Source: an uncultured Sulfitobacter sp.
Lineage (GTDB): Bacteria > Pseudomonadota > Alphaproteobacteria > Rhodobacterales > Rhodobacteraceae
Direction of reading: 5' to 3'
DNA length: 64,000 nt
Assembly: GCF_947497275.1 (NCBI RefSeq)
Contig: NZ_CANMFS010000013.1
Span: forward strand, 19,422 to 83,421
Part shown: in pieces, positions 8,582 to 17,124 of the stretch
How the letters are laid out: each line of letters opens with the position of its first letter
Numbering within the stretch: the stretch's first letter is position 1
The notes under the pieces: model-generated
What the model was told of the DNA's origin: nothing
Databases searched by the model: none
The model's input: the letters and a program-made list of their open reading frames with translations, nothing else
Program-made: the position numbers and the translations under genes

Positions 8582-9613
8582 ATGAGCGCCGACACACAGA
8601 CACTCGACGAAGCGGCGGTTTCCGCCTACCTCAAAGATAATCTGCCCGGTTTCGAAGGGCCGATGGAGGTCACCAAGTTTCAGGGCGGGCAGTCGAACCC
8701 GACGTTCATGCTCAAGACACCGGCGCATGCCTATGTTCTGCGTCGCAAGCCACCGGGAATCCTGTTGAAATCCGCCCATGCGGTTGACCGCGAGTATCGT
8801 GTGCAAAAAGCACTGGCGGATACGGACGTGCCGGTGGCAAAAATGCATATCCTGTGCGAGGACGATGATGTCATCGGGTCGATGTTCTATATCATGGATC
8901 ATGTGGAAGGGCGCAATTTTAACCTGCCCGCCATGCCCGAGGAAACGAACGAGAACCGTGGCAAGATCATCGACGAGATGAACCGCGTGCTGGCGGCTCT
9001 TCACATGGTGGACATCGACGCGGTGGGTCTGTCGGATTATGGCCCCGAAGGAAACTATTTCGAACGGCAGGTCGGGCGTTGGTCGAAACAGTACCGTGCA
9101 TCCGAAACCGAGAAGATCCCGGCGATGGACCAGTTGATGGACGCGCTCGTCGCCGAGCGTCCCGAAGACGACGGCCAGCGCACGCTGGTGCACGGCGATT
9201 ACCGGATCGACAACATGATCTTTGCCAAGGATGGCACCGATTGCCGCGCGGTTCTGGATTGGGAGTTGTCGACCATCGGCCACCCCTTTGCCGATCTCGC
9301 CGCCGTCATCATGCAATGGCAAATGCCCGGGAACACCGAAGGACGGGGTCTGGCAGGGATCGACCGCGCCAGCATCGGTATCCCGACCGACGAGGAATTC
9401 ATTGCGGCCTATTGCGCGCGGCGCGGCCTCAAGGGCATCGACAATTTCGGCTACTACCTCGGGTTCAACTTCTTCCGCATGGCGGCGATCATCCAGGGGG
9501 TTCTGAAGCGCGCGCTCGACGGGAATGCGTCCAATCCCGAACGGGCGATGAAGGTGGGCCAGTACGTGCCGGTGTTCGCGCAGCACGGGCTTGACGCCCT
9601 GAAGCGGGGGTAA
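8582..9613 (+). CDS. Phosphotransferase (APH) family kinase, ACAD10/11 N-domain-like
   Basis: A 343-aa aminoglycoside-phosphotransferase-fold kinase. The catalytic loop HGDYRIDN starts at H204 (catalytic D206) and the metal-binding LDWE has D226. This arrangement (YxxDN, DWE) matches the kinase domain fused to acyl-CoA dehydrogenase in ACAD10/ACAD11 and the LvaA kinase of the levulinate pathway, which phosphorylate 4-hydroxyacyl-CoAs. A matching ACAD11-like dehydrogenase is encoded at 22001-23308. A role in 4-hydroxy-acid degradation is therefore plausible; antibiotic resistance is unlikely in this context. GGATACTGGC precedes the ATG. Confidence 0.82.
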   Translation: MSADTQTLDEAAVSAYLKDNLPGFEGPMEVTKFQGGQSNPTFMLKTPAHAYVLRRKPPGILLKSAHAVDREYRVQKALADTDVPVAKMHILCEDDDVIGSMFYIMDHVEGRNFNLPAMPEETNENRGKIIDEMNRVLAALHMVDIDAVGLSDYGPEGNYFERQVGRWSKQYRASETEKIPAMDQLMDALVAERPEDDGQRTLVHGDYRIDNMIFAKDGTDCRAVLDWELSTIGHPFADLAAVIMQWQMPGNTEGRGLAGIDRASIGIPTDEEFIAAYCARRGLKGIDNFGYYLGFNFFRMAAIIQGVLKRALDGNASNPERAMKVGQYVPVFAQHGLDALKRG

Positions 9614-9618
9614 CGGCA

Positions 9619-10413
9619 GTGGATCCGCTTGGTACAGATCTGACTGAGGAGAAGGACCGCAACTTCGTGACCGCGCTGGCGCGGGGTCTGGAGATTCTTC
9701 GCTGCTTTCGCCGCGATGACATGACCCTGACCAACAGCGATTTTTCCGAACGCACGGGCCTGCCGAAAGCCACTATTTCGCGGCTGACCCACACTCTGTG
9801 CGCGCTCGACTATCTTGTGGCGGACACCCGAGTCGGTACATACCGTCTGAGCGCGGGCGTGTTGCGGCTTGGCTTCAGCCGCCTTGCCGCAATGGAAATG
9901 CGTGACCGTGCCAAGCACGAGATGCGCGCGCTGCGTCTGGACGGACCCAACTCGTTCGTCACCGTGGCACTGGGCGAGCAACACCGCACCGAGGTTATTT
10001 ATCTAGCAACGGAGACCTCGACGGAACACATCACATTGATGGTGCATGTCGGAACGCGGCTACCTTTGTTTCATTCCGCCATCGGCAAGGCGATCCTGGT
10101 CGCGACCCCGCAAGAGCGTTGCGACCAGATTTTCAGTTTTGCCCGCGAACGCGGCAAGGCCTTCGAGATCGAGGCGCGCACCATTTATGAGGACGCAAAG
10201 CGGGAGTATGCCCTCAAGGGGTATTGCACCGGGTTTGGCAACTGGCGGTCGGATGTGAACGGCATCGCTGTCCCGGTCCACTCGCTAGGCGATGGCCGCA
10301 TCTACGGATTGAACGTGGGCGGGCCGTCTTACCAAGTCAAACCAAAGCAGCTTGAAAATGTCTATGCCGAACGGCTGATGAAAGTGGCACAGGGGCTGAG
10401 CCTGCAACAGTAG
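9619..10413 (+). CDS. IclR family transcriptional regulator
   Basis: A 264-aa regulator with an N-terminal winged helix (about residues 13-75; NSDFSERTGLPKATISRLTHTL is the recognition region) and a C-terminal IclR effector domain. It begins with GTG 5 nt after the kinase gene, so it is the last gene of the acyl-CoA operon. Perfect and near-perfect copies of one palindrome lie just downstream of it and upstream of the first operon gene. I infer it senses a pathway intermediate and controls this operon, the divergent quinone oxidoreductase and perhaps the Liv transporter. Confidence 0.87.
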   Translation: MDPLGTDLTEEKDRNFVTALARGLEILRCFRRDDMTLTNSDFSERTGLPKATISRLTHTLCALDYLVADTRVGTYRLSAGVLRLGFSRLAAMEMRDRAKHEMRALRLDGPNSFVTVALGEQHRTEVIYLATETSTEHITLMVHVGTRLPLFHSAIGKAILVATPQERCDQIFSFARERGKAFEIEARTIYEDAKREYALKGYCTGFGNWRSDVNGIAVPVHSLGDGRIYGLNVGGPSYQVKPKQLENVYAERLMKVAQGLSLQQ

Positions 10414-10433
10414 CCCGGAATCAACGGGCGCTT

Positions 10434-10450
10434 GTTCCGCACAGCGGAAC
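10434..10450. promoter_or_regulatory. Probable IclR-family operator, copy 2
   Basis: Perfect 17-bp palindrome GTTCCGC-ACA-GCGGAAC, 20 bp after the IclR stop codon. The TTCCGC-N3-GCGGAA arrangement is the form commonly reported for IclR-family operators, and a one-mismatch copy lies at 1522-1538. It probably controls the Liv transporter transcript. Confidence 0.65.
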
Positions 10451-10714
10451 GATCGGGGGAGCCGCCGAGTCTTTCCTTGCCGGCTACAGACGCCGAAAGC
10501 GCCCTATGCGGCATGCGGCCGAACCTACTTTCGGGGTTGCGACCGCCGCCGATCCGGCGGGACTGCGTTCGCAGAGCGTCTCCTCGTAAACAATTGAAAT
10601 GTATCATGATAAATTCATTATTTCGCTAACGTGACGGAAGGTCAACCCTGCGGATATCGGTGCCGCGCCTGTCAAGAAAATTTCAAATAGCCATGACAAA
10701 TCGCACCTGAATGC

Positions 10715-10745
10715 TTGACTTACACGGGGGGTGTGCAACGATCAA
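10715..10745 (+). promoter_or_regulatory. Candidate -35 region for the Liv transporter operon
   Basis: TTGACT (10715-10720) lies within TGCTTGACTTAC. A nearly identical TGCTTGACTTGC precedes the peptide-transporter gene at 59212. No strong -10 hexamer is seen at the ideal spacing, so this is a weak call. Confidence 0.35.
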
Positions 10746-10806
10746 AAACAGGTCCGAGACTTGAAAAATCGCACCACAGCGATGGACCGTCCTAGGGAGG
10801 AAAGAA

Positions 10807-12051
10807 ATGAAGAAAACCACCAAGCTTGGTGCGGTCTCCGCACTCTCACTTGTCATCGGCGCAAGCGCCGCATTCGCCGAGAATATCAAGATCGGATTCA
10901 TCGATCCCCTGTCCGGCCCATTTGCAAGCACCGGTGCGAACGGCTTGCACCAGCTTGAGTTCGCCGCGGACTATATGGTCAACCAGAACGGCGGTGTTCT
11001 TGACGGCGACATGTTCGAAGTCATTGGTTTCGACAACAAGACAAGCCCGAAAGAATCGCTGATCCAGCTTCAGGTCGCTATCGACCAGGGGATCCGCTAT
11101 ATCGTGCAGGGCAACGGCTCGGCCGTGGCGCTCGCGCTGACCGAAGCGATCGACAAGCATAACCGTCGCAATCCCGATAGCCGCGTTCTGTTCCTGAACT
11201 ACGCCGCTGTCGATCCTGCGCTGACCAACGAAAAGTGCAACTTCTGGCACTTTCGTTTCGATGCAAACGCCGACATGAAAATGGACGCGATGACGGATGT
11301 GATCGCCGAGGATGACTCCATCAAGAAGGTCTATGTCATCGGTCAGGACTACTCCTTCGGCAAGGCCGTCGCCGACGCCGCAGTCAGCATGCTGGACGAG
11401 AAGCGGTCCGACATTGAAGTCGTCGGCAACGAATTGCACCCCATCGGCAAGGTGAAGGACTTCACCCCCTACTCGCGCAAGATCGTCGCATCCGGTGCGG
11501 ATGCCGTGATCACCGGCAACTGGGGCGCGGACATGCTGGGTCTGGGTAAATCCATCATCGAAAACGGCTTTGACGGACCGATCTACACTTACTATGGTGC
11601 CGGTTCGGGGATGACAGCCGCATTCGGCGAGACAGGCAAAGGTGTTATTCGTCTGGTGTCAGAAGGGATCGTAAACCCGCCGCCAACCGAAGAAGCATCC
11701 GCGTACTATGACGCGTTTTCTGCCAAATACCCCGAAGGCAATGTCGACCAGACCCGGATTTCCAATACGGTCGGGATGCTTGCCGAAGCGATCAAGAAAG
11801 CCGGTACAGCGGATGATGTCGTCGCCGTTGCGAAAGCCCTCGAAGGCATGGAGTACCAGACGATCTGGGGTTCCAAGGTCATGATGCGTCCCGAAGACCA
11901 TCAGGCGATCCAGAACATCAACATTCTGAACCATACGGATGAAGATGTGACGTATACCTTCGACAGCTCGACATTCGGCGTTGTGAACGAAGCGACCGTC
12001 GAAATGGCGTCCGCCGATATCGCCACAACCTGCGAGATGAAGCGCCCTTAA
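10807..12051 (+). CDS. Branched-chain amino acid/amide-type ABC transporter substrate-binding protein
   Basis: A 414-aa periplasmic binding protein of the LivK/AmiC family (Peripla_BP_6). Residues 1-24 form a signal peptide ending AFA, followed by ENIKIGFIDPLSGPFAS, the typical start of the mature domain. It delivers its ligand to the LivHMGF complex encoded downstream. In this context the ligand is more likely a carboxylic acid or aromatic/branched acid catabolised by the flanking acyl-CoA genes than an amino acid. GGGAGGAAAGAA precedes the ATG. A strong hairpin follows the stop codon. Confidence 0.9.
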   Translation: MKKTTKLGAVSALSLVIGASAAFAENIKIGFIDPLSGPFASTGANGLHQLEFAADYMVNQNGGVLDGDMFEVIGFDNKTSPKESLIQLQVAIDQGIRYIVQGNGSAVALALTEAIDKHNRRNPDSRVLFLNYAAVDPALTNEKCNFWHFRFDANADMKMDAMTDVIAEDDSIKKVYVIGQDYSFGKAVADAAVSMLDEKRSDIEVVGNELHPIGKVKDFTPYSRKIVASGADAVITGNWGADMLGLGKSIIENGFDGPIYTYYGAGSGMTAAFGETGKGVIRLVSEGIVNPPPTEEASAYYDAFSAKYPEGNVDQTRISNTVGMLAEAIKKAGTADDVVAVAKALEGMEYQTIWGSKVMMRPEDHQAIQNINILNHTDEDVTYTFDSSTFGVVNEATVEMASADIATTCEMKRP

Positions 12052-12066
12052 CTGCGCGCTGCATCC

Positions 12067-12096
12067 TGCCTGCCTTCCGACCATGGAAGGCAGGCA
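12067..12096 (+). terminator. Intercistronic hairpin between binding protein and permease genes
   Basis: Perfect 12-bp stem TGCCTGCCTTCC (12067-12078) and GGAAGGCAGGCA (12085-12096) with a 6-nt loop. There is no T-tract. Such hairpins after binding-protein genes usually protect the upstream mRNA or cause partial termination, giving more binding protein than permease. Confidence 0.65.
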
Positions 12097-12132
12097 CCTA
12101 TAACCCGCATCACCACTCTACCGGAGGGGCCA

Positions 12133-13089
12133 ATGGACCTCATTCTCGTCAATCTGATCGACGGGCTGGTGACAGGACTGCTGCTTTTCATGCTGTCCGC
12201 CGGCCTGACCCTTATTTTCTCGATGATGGGTGTATTGAATTTTGCCCACGCAAGTTTCTACATGCTAGGCGCGTATTTCGCCTATCAGATCAGCATTGCG
12301 CTGGGGTTCTGGATGGGCCTTCTGATCGCGCCGCTGATCGTCGGCGTGCTGGGCGCCGGCGTCGAACGCTATGGCTTACGCCGGGTGCACAAATACGGCC
12401 ACGTCCCCGAGTTGATCTTTACCTTCGGTCTGGCGTTGCTGATCGAGGAACTGGTGCAATTCATCTGGGGTAAGAACCAGATGCCCTACAACGTACCGGA
12501 CATCCTCAACTTTACCGCATTCGCCATCTCCGGCGCCGCGATCCCGGCGTACAAGATCTTCATGATCTTCGTGTCGGTGGCCATCTTCATCGGCCTGCTC
12601 TTCGTTCTGACCAAAACCCGCGTCGGCATGATCATTCAGGCCGCACTCAGCTATCCGCGCACTGTCGAGGCGCTGGGGCACAACGTGCCGCTGATCTTTA
12701 TGGGCGTCTTTGGCGTCGGCACGGCGCTGGCCGGTGTTGCCGGTGTGATCGCCGGACCGGTGCTTGGCACGTTTCCGGGCATGGCATTCGTCCTCGGGTC
12801 CATCGTGTTCGTGACCATCGTGATCGGTGGCCTCGGCTCGCTTTGGGGGGCGTTGGTCGCATCGCTGTTGATCGGCTGGATCACCACCTTCGCGAAATCC
12901 TACAACATCGAGATGGAGAACATCCTGAACGGATTGGGAATCTCGACGCCGGAAAACCTCGACGAGAGTATCTTCCGTGACCTGTGGAGCCTCACGAGCC
13001 CCCAAATCGCCGATATCCTTCCCTACATCCTGATGGTGCTGATCCTCATCTTCCGCCCTGCAGGACTTTTCGGAAAGCGCAGCACATGA
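12133..13089 (+). CDS. livH: Branched-chain-type ABC transporter permease (LivH family)
   Basis: A 318-aa inner-membrane permease with about eight hydrophobic segments. The LivH hallmark near the N-terminus, LTLIFSMMGVLNFAHASFYMLGAY, spans residues ~26-49 (shown in part: MMGVLNFAHASFYMLG). The cytoplasmic loop contains AALSYPRTVEALGHNV, which contacts the ATPase. CCGGAGGGG precedes the ATG. Its stop overlaps the next permease start (ATGA). It forms the translocation pathway with the LivM-type partner. Confidence 0.9.
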   Translation: MDLILVNLIDGLVTGLLLFMLSAGLTLIFSMMGVLNFAHASFYMLGAYFAYQISIALGFWMGLLIAPLIVGVLGAGVERYGLRRVHKYGHVPELIFTFGLALLIEELVQFIWGKNQMPYNVPDILNFTAFAISGAAIPAYKIFMIFVSVAIFIGLLFVLTKTRVGMIIQAALSYPRTVEALGHNVPLIFMGVFGVGTALAGVAGVIAGPVLGTFPGMAFVLGSIVFVTIVIGGLGSLWGALVASLLIGWITTFAKSYNIEMENILNGLGISTPENLDESIFRDLWSLTSPQIADILPYILMVLILIFRPAGLFGKRST

Positions 13090-14447
13090 GCCAATTTGAT
13101 CCCGATACCGACCTGCCCAAAGGGGCACGCCCCAAAGAGCAGATCACGACCGATCCCTCGCGCCCGTCCGAGAGGATGCAGTTCCGGCCATTGATGATCG
13201 CCGTCGCGCCTTGGGTTATCGCGTCTGCCGCGTTGCTGATGTTGCCGCTGGTGTTCACCAACAACTCCGCGCTGACGATCATGAACCAGATGTCGATCAC
13301 GATCGTCTTCGCGCTGGCCTATAACATGCTGCTGGGACAGGGCGGGATGCTGTCGTTCGGCCATGCCGTCTATGCCGGTGTCGGCGGGTTTGCGTGTATG
13401 CACATCATGAACATGTCTGATTTCTTCGCCAGCTTCCCGCTGGTGATCCTGCCGCTGTTCGGCGGTCTGTTCGGCATGGGGCTGGCAATGATCGTGGGCG
13501 CGTTTTCGACACGTTCGGCGGGTACCGTGTTTGCGATGATCTCGCTCGGTGTCGGCGAATTGATCGCGGCATGTTCCGTCATAATCGTCGCCTTTTTCGG
13601 CGGCGAGGGCGGGGTGTCCGGTGACCGGACCTATGCCCAGCCCTTCTTCGGGGTCGAATTTCTGCAACAGATCGAGGTGTACTACCTCACCGCTGCCTGG
13701 GTCGTTCTCTCGGCGCTGCTGATGTACCTGTGGAGCCGCACGCCCGTCGGTCGGATGGCCAACGCCGTACGCGACAACCCCGAACGCGCCGAATTCCTCG
13801 GCTACTCATCGCGCTGGGTCCGGTTTTACAGCTTCGTCGCGTCCGGCTTCTTCGCCGGTGTGTCGGGCGGGCTTTTCGCCATCAACTACGAGATCCTGAC
13901 CGAGGAAAACCTGAACACGGCCTCTTCCGGCGTGATCCTTCTGGTGACGTTCCTTGGCGGCGTCGGGTTCTTCTTCGGGCCGATTATCGGTGCGGTGGTG
14001 TTCACGCTGGTCCAGACCGTTCTCAGCCTCCAGACAGAGCTTTGGGCCTTCTATGCCGGCTCGCTGTTCCTCGCGACTGTCATGTTCTTTCCCGGCGGTC
14101 TGGCGGGTCTGATCATGATGCACGTGCCCGCGTTCAAGATGGGGCGTGCGCGGCTGCTCATCGTGCCGTATCTGCGAACACTGCTACCGGCGGCGATCGG
14201 CATTCTCGGCCTCGCGGCCCTGGTCGAGATGATGTTCCACTTTCGCCACGCGGCAACCGGGGATAACGAGATGACGCTGTTCTGGACGACCTTCGACAGC
14301 CACGCGATTCTCCCCTGGATCATCGCGGGCGCAATCACGCTGATCGGGCTGGGCATTGCCCGTGCCACCGCGCCCTCTCTCAAAGATGCGTGGAATTCGG
14401 CGAACACGGCACCTGCATCCCAGACTGTGAAAGGAGGTGCCGCATGA
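13086..14447 (+). CDS. livM: Branched-chain-type ABC transporter permease (LivM family), extended
   Basis: A 453-aa permease, longer than the usual ~330-360 aa LivM. It has a hydrophilic N-terminal extension of about 35 residues before the first membrane segment. The family core includes AYNMLLGQGGMLSFGHAVYAG. An extra C-terminal region of about 100 residues follows the core and is predicted to add two hydrophobic segments (around LLPAAIGILGLAALVEMMF and ILPWIIAGAITLIGLGIA). It overlaps LivH (ATGA) and the following ATPase gene by four bases. The function of the extra segments is unknown. Confidence 0.88.
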   Translation: MSQFDPDTDLPKGARPKEQITTDPSRPSERMQFRPLMIAVAPWVIASAALLMLPLVFTNNSALTIMNQMSITIVFALAYNMLLGQGGMLSFGHAVYAGVGGFACMHIMNMSDFFASFPLVILPLFGGLFGMGLAMIVGAFSTRSAGTVFAMISLGVGELIAACSVIIVAFFGGEGGVSGDRTYAQPFFGVEFLQQIEVYYLTAAWVVLSALLMYLWSRTPVGRMANAVRDNPERAEFLGYSSRWVRFYSFVASGFFAGVSGGLFAINYEILTEENLNTASSGVILLVTFLGGVGFFFGPIIGAVVFTLVQTVLSLQTELWAFYAGSLFLATVMFFPGGLAGLIMMHVPAFKMGRARLLIVPYLRTLLPAAIGILGLAALVEMMFHFRHAATGDNEMTLFWTTFDSHAILPWIIAGAITLIGLGIARATAPSLKDAWNSANTAPASQTVKGGAA

Positions 14448-15205
14448 GCACGCCCGCTCTCGAACTCAAAGGTCTCAAGAAGAGCTTTGGCAAGGCGGAG
14501 ATCATCAGGGGCATCGACCTGAGCATCGGCAAGGCGGAACGCCATGCGGTGATCGGGCCGAACGGCGCCGGTAAATCGACCCTTTTCAATCTGATCACGG
14601 CCCGTTTCGCGCCGACGGCCGGTACGGTCAAGCTGCACGGCGAAGACCTGACCGGACTTGAGCCGTTCCAGATCAACCGCAAGGGGTTGTCTCGGTCCTT
14701 TCAGATCACCAACATCTTTCCGGCGATGACGGTATTCGAAAATGTCCGCTGCGCTCTTTTATGGTCCATGGGGTACAGGTATTCCTTCTGGGACATGGTC
14801 AACCGCAAGCGGGACTTGACCGAAGGGACAGAAGCCGTGCTGGAGCAAATCAACCTGTCCGAGCGGAGTCACCTGCCCGCAGGTACGCTCAGCTACGCCG
14901 AACAACGCGCGCTGGAAATCGGGATCACCATCGCGGGCGGCGCGAACGTAATCATGCTGGATGAACCGACGGCGGGGATGAGCCATTCGGAAACCGACTA
15001 TATCACCGATCTGATCCTGAAGGTCACCGAAGGCAAGACGCTGATCATGGTGGAGCACGACATGGGCGTCGTCTTCGGGCTGGCGGACCGGATCAGCGTG
15101 CTGGTCTACGGAGAGATCATCGCGACCGGCAAACCCGCCGACGTGCGCGCCGATGCGCGCGTGCAAGAAGCCTATCTTGGCGCGGCATTGGAGGCAGAAC
15201 ATTGA
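14444..15205 (+). CDS. livG: ABC transporter ATP-binding protein (LivG family)
   Basis: A 253-aa ABC ATPase. Walker A is the canonical GPNGAGKST at about residues 38-46, Walker B is VIMLDEPTAGMS, and the signature region reads LSYAEQRALEIG, typical of LivG. It energises the LivHM-type permease. AAGGAGGT lies 7 nt before the ATG, and both ends overlap neighbouring genes. All catalytic elements look intact, in contrast with the partner ATPase downstream. Confidence 0.9.
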   Translation: MSTPALELKGLKKSFGKAEIIRGIDLSIGKAERHAVIGPNGAGKSTLFNLITARFAPTAGTVKLHGEDLTGLEPFQINRKGLSRSFQITNIFPAMTVFENVRCALLWSMGYRYSFWDMVNRKRDLTEGTEAVLEQINLSERSHLPAGTLSYAEQRALEIGITIAGGANVIMLDEPTAGMSHSETDYITDLILKVTEGKTLIMVEHDMGVVFGLADRISVLVYGEIIATGKPADVRADARVQEAYLGAALEAEH

Positions 15206-15903
15206 TCGAAGTCACAGACATGCACGCCTACTACGGAAAATCGCACATCCTTCAGGGTGTGTCGATGAATGTGCAGGAGGGCGAGATCGTGGCCCTGTTG
15301 GGCCGCAACGGCGTGGGGCGGTCGACCACATGCAAGGCGATCATGGGCGAGGTTACACCGCACGGATCGGTCAAGTTCAAAGGTCAGGAAATATCCGGCA
15401 AGAAGGCGTACGAAGTCGCCAATCTGGGGATCGGTTATGTGCCGGAGAATCGCGATATCTTTCCGGGGCTGACGACACGCCAGAACCTGACACTTGGGCT
15501 TAAGCCCGGCCAGAAGGATGGAACCGGACGCTGGTCGATGGAGAACATGTTCGACATGTTCGAAAATCTCAGACGCCGCGCCGATGTCGAGGCATCGGTG
15601 CTCTCTGGGGGAGAGCAGCAAATGCTCACGATGTGCCGTACCCTGATGGGGGATCCGGAATTCATCATGATCGACGAACCAACCGAAGGGTTGAGCCCGC
15701 AAATGGTGCAAAAAGTCGCCGAAGTGCTCAAGGAGATCGCAAAGCGCGGTATTTCCACACTTTTGGTCGAGCAAAAACTGTCGATCGCCATGGATATCGC
15801 GGATCGCGTCTATGTCATGGGTCACGGGCAGGTTGTCTTTGAGGGTACGCCCAATGAGTTGAAAAACCGCGAAGACGTGCGTAAGGAATGGCTCGAAGTT
15901 TGA
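15202..15903 (+). CDS. livF: ABC transporter ATP-binding protein (LivF family) with Arg in Walker A
   Basis: A 233-aa ABC ATPase starting with TTG that overlaps the LivG stop. The Walker A loop reads GRNGVGRST at about residues 34-42: the invariant Lys that contacts nucleotide phosphates is Arg (codon CGG). The signature LSGGEQQML and Walker B FIMIDEPTEGLS are normal. It would pair with LivG in the importer. The substitution may make this nucleotide site slow or degenerate, or it may be tolerated as a conservative change. I recall Arg variants in relatives but cannot check here. Confidence 0.88.
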   Translation: MIEVTDMHAYYGKSHILQGVSMNVQEGEIVALLGRNGVGRSTTCKAIMGEVTPHGSVKFKGQEISGKKAYEVANLGIGYVPENRDIFPGLTTRQNLTLGLKPGQKDGTGRWSMENMFDMFENLRRRADVEASVLSGGEQQMLTMCRTLMGDPEFIMIDEPTEGLSPQMVQKVAEVLKEIAKRGISTLLVEQKLSIAMDIADRVYVMGHGQVVFEGTPNELKNREDVRKEWLEV

Positions 15904-15918
15904 GCAAAGGACAGCCCG

Positions 15919-17124
15919 ATGACCGGTTATGACCAGCCCCGCCTCGACCGTATCGCGACATGGATGCAAAGCTACATAGACACGCGCCGGTTCGCCGGCG
16001 CGTCCGTCCTTGTCGCGCAGGGTGGGCAGGAAGTATACTATCACGACTGCGGGCTGCGCGATCTGGCCCGCGCGACACCATTCCAGCGCGATACCGTTGC
16101 GCGCATCTATTCGATGACCAAACCGATCACGTCCGTTGCCCTGATGATGCTCGCCGAGCGCGGATTGTTTCACCTTGATGCACCGCTGTCGGAATTCATC
16201 CCCGCATTCAATGATATGGAATGCCTGATCACCGGCGCCACGACGATCGACGACGTGACGCGTTGCGCCACGCCGACGCTGCACCAGTTGCTGACCCACA
16301 CCTCCGGTCTGAGCTATCCGTTCAATCCTGGTGTCCTGGGCGAGAAGATGGCCGACGAAGACATCATATTCCGGTCCAACCAGGGAACTCTGGCACAGAT
16401 GTGCGACCGCGTCGCCGACCTGCCGCTTGCCTTTCACCCCGGCACCCGGTGGGAGTATTCCGTCAGTATCGACATTCTGGGTCATGTGATCGAAGTGGTT
16501 TCGGGCAAAACGCTCGAGCAGTTCTTCGTCGAAGAGATCTTTGATCCGCTGGGTATGAACGAGACGCGGTTTTCCGTACCCGTCACCGCACGTGACAGGT
16601 TCTCTGCTCTCTACACGCCGCTGGCGGGCAGCGGCTTTTCTCTCGGTAGGGTCGACAACACCAACGAAACGCTGCGGCTGATCGACGATGTCGAGGGATC
16701 GCCCTTTCTCGACGCCAAGATGTATTCCGGCGGCGGCGGATTGGTCGGCACAATAGACGATTACCTGAAATTCGCCGAAATGATGCGCACCGGCGGTGCC
16801 GGCCTGATCGGGCCAAAGACGTTGTCCTTCATGATGCGCAACCATCTCAATGGCGACATTGCTTCGATGGGACCGTCAAGTTTTGCCGAACAGCCCATGG
16901 AAGGCATGGGGTTCGGACTTGGCGGTGCGGTCGTGCTGGACCCGGGCCGGTCGCGTACGCCTTCGAGCATCGGCGATTACAGCTGGGGCGGCATGGCATC
17001 GACGTTTTTCTGGATCGACCCGCAAACGGAGACGTCCGTGATCTTTTTCACCCAACTTTCGCCAAGCAGCGCGTACCCCGCCCGTCCGCAGCTCAAGGCA
17101 CTGGTGCATGGAGCGATGACATGA
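15919..17124 (+). CDS. Serine hydrolase, beta-lactamase class C / esterase family
   Basis: A 401-aa penicillin-binding-protein-fold hydrolase. The nucleophile motif S-x-x-K is SMTK in RIYSMTKPITSVALM (about residues 64-67), followed by HQLLTHTSGLSYPF, typical of class C-like esterases (EstB, 1,4-butanediol-esterase type). No signal peptide is visible, so it is probably cytoplasmic. It likely hydrolyses an ester or lactone as an entry step, since it sits between the importer and acetoacetyl-CoA synthetase and overlaps the latter by four bases. Confidence 0.82.
   Translation: MTGYDQPRLDRIATWMQSYIDTRRFAGASVLVAQGGQEVYYHDCGLRDLARATPFQRDTVARIYSMTKPITSVALMMLAERGLFHLDAPLSEFIPAFNDMECLITGATTIDDVTRCATPTLHQLLTHTSGLSYPFNPGVLGEKMADEDIIFRSNQGTLAQMCDRVADLPLAFHPGTRWEYSVSIDILGHVIEVVSGKTLEQFFVEEIFDPLGMNETRFSVPVTARDRFSALYTPLAGSGFSLGRVDNTNETLRLIDDVEGSPFLDAKMYSGGGGLVGTIDDYLKFAEMMRTGGAGLIGPKTLSFMMRNHLNGDIASMGPSSFAEQPMEGMGFGLGGAVVLDPGRSRTPSSIGDYSWGGMASTFFWIDPQTETSVIFFTQLSPSSAYPARPQLKALVHGAMT

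Larger units (their letters stand above)
10414..10806. other. 393-bp non-coding regulatory region before the Liv transporter
   Basis: No convincing gene here. It contains the IclR-type palindrome at 10434-10450, a small GC hairpin CCGCCG-ATC-CGGCGG at 10546-10560, an AT-richer stretch with TATCATGATA at 10602-10611, and a possible -35 element TTGACT at 10715-10720. GGGAGG at 10794-10799 is the ribosome binding site of the binding-protein gene. Confidence 0.6.

Noticed and set aside
8582..9613. Aminoglycoside resistance gene
   Set aside because: The fold matches APH, but the operon of acyl-CoA enzymes and the ACAD11-like partner favour a metabolic kinase.
15172..16845. Minus-strand open frame of about 557 codons opposite livF and the serine hydrolase
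   Set aside because: It is a shadow of two genes with intact catalytic motifs; no ribosome binding site or domain supports it.
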